Source of the DNA: an uncultured Lachnospiraceae bacterium
GTDB lineage: Bacteria > Bacillota > Clostridia > Lachnospirales > Lachnospiraceae
Length of the DNA stretch: 5,297 nt
Direction of reading: 5' to 3'
Assembly (NCBI GenBank): GCA_947174725.1
Contig: CAMWKA010000154.1
Location: 1-5,297 of the forward strand
Shown: in pieces, positions 1 through 4,994 of the stretch
Position numbering within the stretch: position 1 is the stretch's first letter
How the letters are laid out: each line of letters begins with the position of its first letter
Translations under genes and position numbers: made by a program
Notes under the pieces: model-generated
Seen by the model: only the letters and a program-made list of their open reading frames with translations
Told to the model about the DNA's origin: nothing
Database searches by the model: none

Positions 1-39
1 TCTGCGAAACCGCTTTAGGCCGGTGACGCTCCACCTGCT

Positions 40-480
40 ATGAAAGATACCTCCAAAGCGGATGGACAGGCGGGGGAAGATCTGTTTCGTGGTATACTGA
101 ACGGAGTAAAAAATTTTTTTGTCGGTATTTTTAATTTTATCTGGTATGGAGACGACGGAAAAGCAGAACAGACACAAAAAGAAGACCGTATAAAGGCTCA
201 GGCGGGGGACAGTATTGGGACAGAGCCGGTGAAAAGTACCGCGGCTGCGGCAACCGCCGGGGAAGATAAGCAGATGGACAAGGACGCGTTGATCAAAGAG
301 CTGATTGCGCGGCATGATACAAAAGGTGTTGTGGATATCCTGACGGAAAATCATACCATTCAGCCGGCGCGTAATTCCACTTTGCTGACTTATTATAACC
401 GTCATGGAAAAATCGTGGAGCATCATCAGACGAATACCGGAAGGATCCTTCATGGTGACCGTCATACCAGAAATTTATGA
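40..480 (+). CDS. Hypothetical protein with hydrophobic N-terminal segment and basic C-terminal domain
   Basis: I do not recognise this 146-residue protein. Residues 15-36 are hydrophobic and aromatic (FFVGIFNFIWYG at 26-37), which suggests a short membrane-associated or amphipathic helix rather than a clear full transmembrane span. Residues 38-80 form an Ala/Lys/Glu/Asp/Gln-rich linker that is probably disordered. Residues 80-146 look like a small folded domain ending in a His/Arg-rich tail (GRILHGDRHTRNL). The start is uncertain. ATG 40 has no Shine-Dalgarno, but it overlaps a TGA (41-43) in another frame as ATGA, which would fit translational coupling to an upstream gene. An in-frame TAG lies at 16-18, and the stretch between it and the ATG reads AGDAPPA, which resembles the linker. 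The gene could therefore be the 3' part of a longer, broken gene. ATG 274, preceded by GGGGAAG, is an alternative start for the C-terminal domain alone. The gene ends before the promoter at 522-550. Confidence 0.55.
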   Translation: MKDTSKADGQAGEDLFRGILNGVKNFFVGIFNFIWYGDDGKAEQTQKEDRIKAQAGDSIGTEPVKSTAAAATAGEDKQMDKDALIKELIARHDTKGVVDILTENHTIQPARNSTLLTYYNRHGKIVEHHQTNTGRILHGDRHTRNL

Positions 481-521
481 ATAAAAAGGGTATTTGAATG
501 TATCCGACCGCTATATTTTGC

Positions 522-550
522 TTAACATTAAGTTGGATTAATGTTATAAT
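522..550 (+). promoter_or_regulatory. Sigma-A type promoter with extended -10
   Basis: The -35 box is TTAACA (522-527), followed by a 17-bp spacer and a perfect TATAAT -10 box (545-550). A TG dinucleotide at 542-543 gives an extended -10. Transcription would start near 557, leaving a leader of about 100 nt before the chemoreceptor start at 656. The promoter sits between two same-strand genes and very probably drives the chemoreceptor gene. No clear terminator follows that gene, so ispF and later genes may also be reached. Confidence 0.8.
523..546. promoter_or_regulatory. Perfect inverted repeat over the promoter, candidate operator
   Basis: The arms TAACATTAA (523-531) and TTAATGTTA (538-546) are exact reverse complements of 9 bp separated by 6 bp (GTTGGA). 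The palindrome overlaps most of the -35 box, fills the promoter spacer and covers the first two bases of the -10 box. A dimeric DNA-binding protein bound here would block RNA polymerase, which is the usual geometry of a repressor operator. The regulator cannot be named from the sequence, and no regulator gene lies in the window. Confidence 0.55.
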
Positions 551-640
551 ACTGGCGGAAGGCATTTTGGACAATCAAAGGTCTGAAACAGTGAACGTCA
601 TACAGTGGCTGCAATGATAGAAAACGCTGGTGCGGAAGAA

Positions 641-651
641 AGGAACAGGGG
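641..651 (+). promoter_or_regulatory. Ribosome binding site choosing the chemoreceptor start
   Basis: AGGAACAGGGG lies directly upstream of ATG 656. The AGGA part is 11 nt from the ATG and the AGGGG part 4 nt, so spacing is not ideal, but it is the only purine-rich site near any candidate start. The alternatives GTG 605 and ATG 614 in the same frame have no Shine-Dalgarno. Confidence 0.5.
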
Positions 652-655
652 ATTT

Positions 656-1477
656 ATGCAGAAAAAGTTAGAACAGACAGTGGAAGTACTAAAAAAAATG
701 CGCGATATGATAAGACGGCAGGCTACGCTTCTGGAGTTGTTTGATGAGACTCATACATTGGTTTTCTGTGATGCCTTCGGTATCGAGCCAAAACACAGGG
801 TAGGAGACAGCGCGACGGTTGAAACAGAAATGCTGGGAAAGGTATTTGCTACCGGAGATACCGTATGCGATGATGGAATTGATGAAACAGGAAAGAAGTA
901 TGAGATCACTTATGTTCCGGTGGAAGATGACGGCATGGTGGTCGGATGTATTGTGACAACCTATGTAAAACATGACAATGATCTTGCAATGGAAAAGGCA
1001 GAGATTTTTATGGATGCCATTGATCAGATCAATAATGCGATAGATATGATGACAATTCATTTTGAAAATCTGTTTGATAAGCTGCAGAGTATGCAGGAGA
1101 AGACAGGAAGCATTAGTCAGGGCGTAGAGAATACCTCTACCGTGGTATCCAAGATCAAGGCCAATGCTTCCAAGTCGAAGATATTAGCATTGAATGCTTC
1201 CATCGAGGCAGCCAGAAGCGGAGAGGCCGGCAGGGGATTTACCGTAGTAGCCAAGGAGATGGGTGAGATGGCGACTGCCAGCGGTACTTCCGCGGTGGAG
1301 ATCAATACGGCGTTGCAGTCGATCTTTGCGGATCTGAATGAAATCACGACTTCCATCACGGATGCCAACGGTCTGGCAGAGAAGCAGACCAGTTCTATTC
1401 AGGAAATCGAGGATTATCTGAGGGCTGCGCTGCAGGCGGCGATGGAGCTGGGTGAGGTGTTGCAGCAATCACAGTAG
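656..1477 (+). CDS. Short soluble methyl-accepting chemotaxis-type receptor
   Basis: This 273-residue protein is a cytoplasmic chemoreceptor-like signal transducer expected to act through CheW and CheA. Residues 1-20 look helical. Residues 20-110 form an alpha/beta sensor-like region containing KKYEITYVPVEDDGMVVGCI, which resembles the strands of a PAS/Cache-type fold; this is inference. From about 115 to the end it is a coiled-coil signalling domain with the diagnostic hairpin tip ILALNASIEAARSGEAGRGF (176-195) followed by TVVAKEMGEMA. There is no signal peptide or transmembrane helix. The coiled-coil arms are only about 60-80 residues on each side of the tip, so the domain is short. In layout it recalls small soluble receptors such as B. 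subtilis YfmS. I chose ATG 656 for its RBS; GTG 605 or ATG 614 would add 17 or 14 residues. The gene ends in tandem TAG stops. The ligand is unknown. Confidence 0.85.
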   Translation: MQKKLEQTVEVLKKMRDMIRRQATLLELFDETHTLVFCDAFGIEPKHRVGDSATVETEMLGKVFATGDTVCDDGIDETGKKYEITYVPVEDDGMVVGCIVTTYVKHDNDLAMEKAEIFMDAIDQINNAIDMMTIHFENLFDKLQSMQEKTGSISQGVENTSTVVSKIKANASKSKILALNASIEAARSGEAGRGFTVVAKEMGEMATASGTSAVEINTALQSIFADLNEITTSITDANGLAEKQTSSIQEIEDYLRAALQAAMELGEVLQQSQ

Positions 1478-1500
1478 TAGCTTGCTGTTAAGCTGTCAGG

Positions 1501-1537
1501 AATTTGCAGGCTATGGAAAGGCATGAGGATTACTATG
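1501..1537 (+). repeat. Leader segment shared with sigH (copy 1, before ispF)
   Basis: This 37-nt stretch, ending in the ispF start codon, aligns without gaps to 4958-4994, ending in the proposed sigH start codon. The two match at 28 of 37 positions by my count, including the 12-base identity TGGAAAGGCATG. The element contains the translation initiation region of both genes. Whether this is duplicated sequence or convergence on an RBS pattern is not decided by the sequence. Confidence 0.4.
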
Positions 1538-2098
1538 CGTATCGGAATGGGATATGATGTCCACAGATTGGTAAAAGACAGGGACTTGATTTTAGGCGGT
1601 GTGAAGATTCCCTATGAGGAGGGGCTGCTTGGTCATTCGGATGCGGATGTGCTTCTCCATGCAGTTATGGACGCGCTTTTGGGCGCGGCAGCATTGGGGG
1701 ATATCGGATTGCATTTTCCTGATACGGATGAAAGGTATCGGGGCGCCTCCAGCCTGAAACTTTTAGCGGATGTAGGAAAGCTGTTGGAAGAACACTGCTT
1801 TATGATCGAGAATATTGACGCGACGATCATTGCGCAGGCGCCGAAGATGCGTCCTTATATAGATCAGATGCGCGCCAATATTGCGGATGTGCTGCAGATC
1901 GATAGTTCCCAGATCAATGTAAAGGCCACGACGGAAGAAGGGTTGGGATTTACCGGTCAGAAGGAGGGGATCTCGGCGCAGGCGGTCTGTATGTTAAATA
2001 CGCCAAGGGAGATATATGCGCAGCGCATTGTCTGCGACGCGGAAGATAACGATGCTCCCCGTGGCTGTGCGGGATGCGGCGGATGTCCGAAAATATAA
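1535..2098 (+). CDS. ispF: 2-C-methyl-D-erythritol 2,4-cyclodiphosphate synthase with Cys-rich tail
   Basis: IspF converts CDP-methylerythritol 2-phosphate to methylerythritol 2,4-cyclodiphosphate, releasing CMP, in the cytosolic MEP pathway to isoprenoids. The start at ATG 1535 gives [11 protein letters not shown], with metal ligands Asp8, His10 and His42 at exactly the E. coli numbers, plus the HSD motif (34-36), GDIG (55-58), FPDTD (61-65) and [11 protein letters not shown] (131-141). TGAGGA at 1524-1529 is a suitable RBS. ATG 1523, in frame 12 nt upstream, would add MRIT and is less likely. The core ends near residue 155, the usual family length. A tail of about 32 residues follows, with Cys at 167, 178, 181 and 184 (CAGCGGCP). 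This CxxCxxC tail is not part of the standard enzyme and may bind a metal. cysS follows after 42 bp. Confidence 0.96.
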   Translation: MRIGMGYDVHRLVKDRDLILGGVKIPYEEGLLGHSDADVLLHAVMDALLGAAALGDIGLHFPDTDERYRGASSLKLLADVGKLLEEHCFMIENIDATIIAQAPKMRPYIDQMRANIADVLQIDSSQINVKATTEEGLGFTGQKEGISAQAVCMLNTPREIYAQRIVCDAEDNDAPRGCAGCGGCPKI

Positions 2099-2140
2099 GC
2101 GGAATATACAGGTTCATATCTTGGAAAGGAATAAGGAGCA

Positions 2141-3550
2141 ATGAAGATTTATAATACATTAACCCGGCAGGTGGAAGAGTTTGTGCCTAATGTGGAAGGG
2201 AAGGTTGCAATGTATACCTGCGGCCCTACCGTCTATCATTATGCCCATATCGGTAATCTGAGAAGCTATATTATGGAGGATATTCTGGAAAAGGCGCTGC
2301 GTTATGCCGGATATGATGTAAAGCGTGTCATGAATATCACGGATGTAGGGCATCTTTCTTCGGATGCGGATACCGGAGAGGATAAGATGTTAAAGGGTGC
2401 AAAGCGTGAGAAAAAGACGGTCATGGAGATTGCGAAATTTTATACCGATGCTTTTTTTGATGACTGTGCAAAATTAAATATCAAGACGCCGGATGTGGTA
2501 GAACCGGCGACCAATTGTATCGACGAATTTATCCATATGATCACGGTCCTTCTGGAAAAGGAATATGCGTATATTGCCGGGGATAATGTTTATTTTGATA
2601 CTTCTAAGCTAAAGGATTATTATATCTTTTCCAATCAGAATGAAAAAGAGTTGATGGTAGGCGTGCGTGATGACGTACAGGAGGATACCAATAAACGAAA
2701 TAAGAGCGATTTTGTACTTTGGTTTACAAAGTCCAAATTTGACGATCAGGAATTAAAATGGGAAAGTCCTTGGGGTTATGGCTATCCGGGATGGCATATT
2801 GAATGTTCCTGCATCAGCATGAAGCATCTGGGCGAATATATGGATATTCACTGTGGCGGCGTGGACAATATCTTCCCCCATCATACCAATGAGGTGGCGC
2901 AAAGTGAGTCTTATCTGGGACATAAGTGGTGTAATTACTGGTTCCATGTACACCATCTGATCGATAAGGATGGAAAGATGAGCAAGTCCAAGGGGGAATT
3001 TCTGACAGTTTCCCTGCTGGAGGAAAAGGGATATCTGCCTCTCGCTTACAGGATGTTCTGCCTTCAGTCACATTACCGGAAGCCGTTGGAGTTTTCCTAT
3101 GAGGTATTGGACAATATCACCGCGGCTTATACGAAGCTGGTGAAGAGGATCGCGGAACTGTCGGAAGACGGGGAAAAAGATGAGGAGGCATATCAGAAGT
3201 TTCGGGAAAAATTCAAGGACGCTTTGTCCGATGACCTGAATACATCCATGGCGTTGACGGTTGTATATGATATGTTGAAGTCGGATATTTCCGATCATAC
3301 AAAACGGCTGCTGGCAGAAGATTTTGACAGGGTGTTGTCATTAGATCTTTTAACTGCCGCAAAGAAGCTGCAGGAAGGAAATGCAGTAGATGCGGAACTG
3401 GAAAGCTATGTGCTTGCGAAGATAGAAGAACGTAAGGCTGCCAAGAAAGAAAAAGACTTCGCGAAGGCGGATGCAATCAGGGCGGAGTTGTTGGAGAAAG
3501 GCATCGTTCTGGAAGACACCAGAGAAGGAGTGAAGTGGCATAAAGCTTAA
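2141..3550 (+). CDS. cysS: Cysteinyl-tRNA synthetase
   Basis: This class I aminoacyl-tRNA synthetase charges tRNA-Cys with cysteine using ATP. It has 469 residues, close to the roughly 460 usual for the family. The catalytic Rossmann domain carries the HIGH-type motif HIGN (36-39) and KMSKS (279-283). The zinc site that recognises the cysteine thiol is complete: Cys27 (YTCGPTVY), Cys222 (GWHIECS), and His247 and Glu251 (FPHHTNE). From about residue 330 to the end it is helical, matching the DALR and anticodon-binding part; the last helices (KIEERKAAKKEKDFAKADAI) are the typical charged C-terminus. The RBS region has AAAGGA at 2125-2130 (10 nt from the ATG) and AAGGAG at 2133-2138. It lies 42 bp after ispF and 46 bp before mrnC, an arrangement that suggests one operon. 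There is no room for a T-box leader directly upstream. Confidence 0.97.
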   Translation: MKIYNTLTRQVEEFVPNVEGKVAMYTCGPTVYHYAHIGNLRSYIMEDILEKALRYAGYDVKRVMNITDVGHLSSDADTGEDKMLKGAKREKKTVMEIAKFYTDAFFDDCAKLNIKTPDVVEPATNCIDEFIHMITVLLEKEYAYIAGDNVYFDTSKLKDYYIFSNQNEKELMVGVRDDVQEDTNKRNKSDFVLWFTKSKFDDQELKWESPWGYGYPGWHIECSCISMKHLGEYMDIHCGGVDNIFPHHTNEVAQSESYLGHKWCNYWFHVHHLIDKDGKMSKSKGEFLTVSLLEEKGYLPLAYRMFCLQSHYRKPLEFSYEVLDNITAAYTKLVKRIAELSEDGEKDEEAYQKFREKFKDALSDDLNTSMALTVVYDMLKSDISDHTKRLLAEDFDRVLSLDLLTAAKKLQEGNAVDAELESYVLAKIEERKAAKKEKDFAKADAIRAELLEKGIVLEDTREGVKWHKA

Positions 3551-3560
3551 AAATAAAGTT

Positions 3561-3584
3561 TAGGCGTGAAAAGGAAAGCGCCTA
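3561..3584 (+). promoter_or_regulatory. Small hairpin before the mrnC ribosome binding site
   Basis: TAGGCG (3561-3566) and CGCCTA (3579-3584) are perfect reverse complements, with a purine-rich 12-nt loop containing AAAAGGAAAG. The stem ends two bases before the mrnC Shine-Dalgarno GGAGA (3586-3590). There is no T-run after it, so it is not an intrinsic terminator. It could tune mrnC translation or be a processing point in the operon mRNA; the short stem makes this tentative. Confidence 0.3.
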
Positions 3585-3596
3585 TGGAGATGGGAA

Positions 3597-4073
3597 ATGC
3601 CGGAAGAAATTTTATTACAGCAGATGAAAGAAACGTTTCAACTGGGGGAGCAGGAACTGAATTCCTACTCCCCTTTAGTGCTCGCTTATCTGGGAGATTG
3701 TGTTTATGAACTTATCGTCCGTACGATTCTGGTAGAGCAGAGTAACTGTCCGGTGAGAAAACTGCATAAAAAAGCAACGGATTTTGTTAAAGCGAAGGCT
3801 CAGGCTGATTTGATCCAGGCGGTTTTGGAGGACCTGACGGAGGAAGAAAAGGATGTATACCGCAGGGGCAAAAACGCGAAATCCCATACGATTCCGAAGA
3901 ATGCAAGTCTGGGAGATTACCGGAAAGCTACCGGAATGGAGGCGGTCATCGGTTATCTATATCTGAAGCAAGATATGGAACGGGTACTGGAACTGATCAA
4001 GCTGGGATGGGAGCGTACCAATCTGTGGGGAAGGCAGCAGGATGTGGAAGACGACGGGCAGGTAGAAGAATAG
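3597..4073 (+). CDS. mrnC: Mini-ribonuclease 3 (Mini-III)
   Basis: Mini-III is a dimeric, Mg-dependent double-strand-specific RNase made of an RNase III catalytic domain without the dsRNA-binding domain. In B. subtilis it matures the ends of 23S rRNA. This copy has 158 residues, somewhat longer than the roughly 140 usual, because of an acidic C-terminal extension. The RNase III signature is LAYLGDCVYEL (29-39) with Asp34 and Glu38. The family hallmarks RRGKNAKSHTIPKNA and YRKATGMEAVIGYLYL follow, with Glu115 as the second catalytic acidic residue. The start ATG 3597 has GGAGA at 3586-3590, six bases upstream. The position between cysS and rlmB matches the order known in Bacillus and supports the call. 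An rRNA methyltransferase gene follows, giving a small rRNA-maturation pair. Confidence 0.95.
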   Translation: MPEEILLQQMKETFQLGEQELNSYSPLVLAYLGDCVYELIVRTILVEQSNCPVRKLHKKATDFVKAKAQADLIQAVLEDLTEEEKDVYRRGKNAKSHTIPKNASLGDYRKATGMEAVIGYLYLKQDMERVLELIKLGWERTNLWGRQQDVEDDGQVEE

Positions 4074-4138
4074 AACCATGCTAAATAGATGATATTTCCT
4101 TAAAAAGGGAGAAAAGCAGATAGGAAGGCGTAGAGGAC

Positions 4139-4879
4139 ATGGGATATACAGAGATGATGATAGAAGGAAGAAATGCCGTCATAGAGGCATATCGTTCCGG
4201 AAAAACCATTGATAAAATCTTTATTTTGGACGGCTGTCAGGACGGCCCGGTGATGACGATCAAACGGGAAGCGAAAAAGCATGATTCCCTGATCAAGTTC
4301 GTCCCGAAGGAACGTCTTGATCAGATGTCCCAAACGGGAAAACATCAGGGCGTGATCGCATATGCGGCGGCTTATGATTACGCAGAGGTGGAGGAGCTTT
4401 TAAAAGAGGCGGATGACAGGGGAGAACCGCCCTTCCTTTTCCTGCTGGATGGGATAGAGGATCCCCACAATCTGGGCGCGATCATCAGGACGGCACATCA
4501 GGCAGGCGCGCATGGCGTCATTATTCCGAAGAATCGTGCAGTGGGATTGACCGCAACGGTGGCAAGGACATCGGCGGGGGCGCTGAATTATATAAAAGTA
4601 GCAAAGGTAACGAATCTTTCCACCACGATCGAGCAGTTAAAAAAGAAAGGGATGTGGTTTGTCTGCGCGGATATGGATGGGGAAATCATGTACCGGCTGG
4701 ATCTGAAGGGGGCGATTGGTCTGGTGATCGGCGGTGAAGGAGAGGGCGTCAGCCGTCTGGTGAAGGAAAAATGTGATTTCCGTGCCGCTATTCCCATGAA
4801 GGGAAAGATTGATTCTTTAAATGCATCCGTAGCGGCAGGCGTACTTGCATATGAGATCGTAAGGCAGAGACTGGTATAG
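4139..4879 (+). CDS. rlmB: 23S rRNA 2'-O-ribose methyltransferase of the TrmH/SpoU family
   Basis: This 246-residue SpoU (SPOUT) methyltransferase is expected to use S-adenosylmethionine to methylate a ribose in 23S rRNA; E. coli RlmB acts at G2251. The N-terminal 85 or so residues form the L30e-like RNA-binding domain, beginning IEGRNAVIEAYRSG. The knotted catalytic domain has all three SpoU motifs: motif 1 DPHNLGAIIRTA with Asn111, motif 2 IGGEGEGVS with Glu202, and motif 3 IPMKGKIDSLNASVAAG with Ser226-Leu-Asn228. The start ATG 4139 has AGGAAGG (4122-4128) 10 nt upstream and AGAGGA nearer. ATG 4154 is possible but has no RBS at good distance. The gene lies 65 bp after mrnC. Exact target specificity (rRNA or tRNA) cannot be read from the sequence; gene order favours RlmB. 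Confidence 0.92.
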   Translation: MGYTEMMIEGRNAVIEAYRSGKTIDKIFILDGCQDGPVMTIKREAKKHDSLIKFVPKERLDQMSQTGKHQGVIAYAAAYDYAEVEELLKEADDRGEPPFLFLLDGIEDPHNLGAIIRTAHQAGAHGVIIPKNRAVGLTATVARTSAGALNYIKVAKVTNLSTTIEQLKKKGMWFVCADMDGEIMYRLDLKGAIGLVIGGEGEGVSRLVKEKCDFRAAIPMKGKIDSLNASVAAGVLAYEIVRQRLV

Positions 4880-4900
4880 ATATGATTCATGGGGGATTAG

Positions 4901-4934
4901 ATTGAAAAATAAGCTCGATAGTTTATTTTTCAAT
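4901..4934 (+). repeat. AT-rich 15-bp hairpin after rlmB
   Basis: ATTGAAAAATAA (4901-4912) and TTATTTTTCAAT (4923-4934) are perfect reverse complements. The pairing continues inward with one G-U and two Watson-Crick pairs to a CGAT loop (4916-4919), giving a 15-bp stem. It starts 21 nt after the rlmB stop codon. The stem is AT-rich, and what follows is not a T-run but a second hairpin, so it is not a standard intrinsic terminator. It could protect the 3' end of rlmB mRNA, or be part of a dispersed palindromic repeat. Confidence 0.6.
4902..4929 (+). promoter_or_regulatory. Possible sigH promoter inside the AT-rich hairpin
   Basis: TTGAAA (4902-4907), a 16-bp spacer and TATTTT (4924-4929) form a passable sigma-A promoter. 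Transcription would start near 4936, the first base of the second hairpin. Because the sequence is palindromic, the same boxes occur on the - strand, so the match may be a by-product of the inverted repeat. Confidence 0.25.
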
Positions 4935-4935
4935 C

Positions 4936-4964
4936 GCAAATTTGTGCCTGCGGCCCAAATTCGC
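4936..4964 (+). repeat. Second hairpin before sigH
   Basis: GCAAATTTGTGCC (4936-4948) pairs with GGCCCAAATTCGC (4952-4964) around a TGC loop, with 11 of 13 positions Watson-Crick paired. It follows the AT-rich hairpin after a single base. No T-run follows. It lies just upstream of the sigH translation start region, so it would be in the sigH leader RNA. With the first hairpin it forms a tandem 64-bp structure, which may be a regulatory leader or a small repeat element. Confidence 0.55.
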
Positions 4965-4994
4965 AGAATGTGGAAAGGCATGGTTATTGGTATG
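4958..4994 (+). repeat. Leader segment shared with ispF (copy 2, before sigH)
   Basis: This copy aligns gap-free to 1501-1537 with the 12-base identity TGGAAAGGCATG at 4971-4982. Its first seven bases are the 3' end of the second hairpin arm. It includes GGAAAGG, the only Shine-Dalgarno-like sequence for sigH, 13 nt from ATG 4992. Confidence 0.4.

Noticed and set aside
16..18. TAG read as pyrrolysine in the first gene
   Set aside because: No Pyl machinery is visible and the protein family is unknown; a simple stop, mutation or gene boundary is more likely.
293..574. 93-codon open frame on the - strand overlapping the first gene and the promoter
   Set aside because: It would run across the palindromic promoter, has no ribosome binding site and shows no domain-like pattern.
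557..655. Riboswitch in the roughly 100-nt chemoreceptor leader
   Set aside because: I checked by eye for a c-di-GMP-type core and strong stems and found neither; the leader is short and shows no stable pairing.
605..655. Start of the chemoreceptor at GTG 605 or ATG 614
   Set aside because: Both are in frame, but neither has a Shine-Dalgarno; ATG 656 has AGGAACAGGGG directly upstream. The longer forms cannot be fully excluded.
1478..1495. Possible terminator after the chemoreceptor gene (AGCTT / AAGCT)
   Set aside because: The stem is only 5 bp and no T-run follows, so it does not meet the pattern of an intrinsic terminator.
2099..2140. T-box leader before cysS
   Set aside because: Only 42 bases separate ispF from cysS, far too short for a T-box, and no T-box core sequence is visible.
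2814..3071. Open frames on the - strand inside cysS
   Set aside because: They lie opposite fully conserved CysRS motifs (zinc ligands, KMSKS) and have no independent support.
4085..4110. Hairpin or terminator between mrnC and rlmB around CCTTAAAAAGG
   Set aside because: Only about four base pairs can form and no T-run follows.
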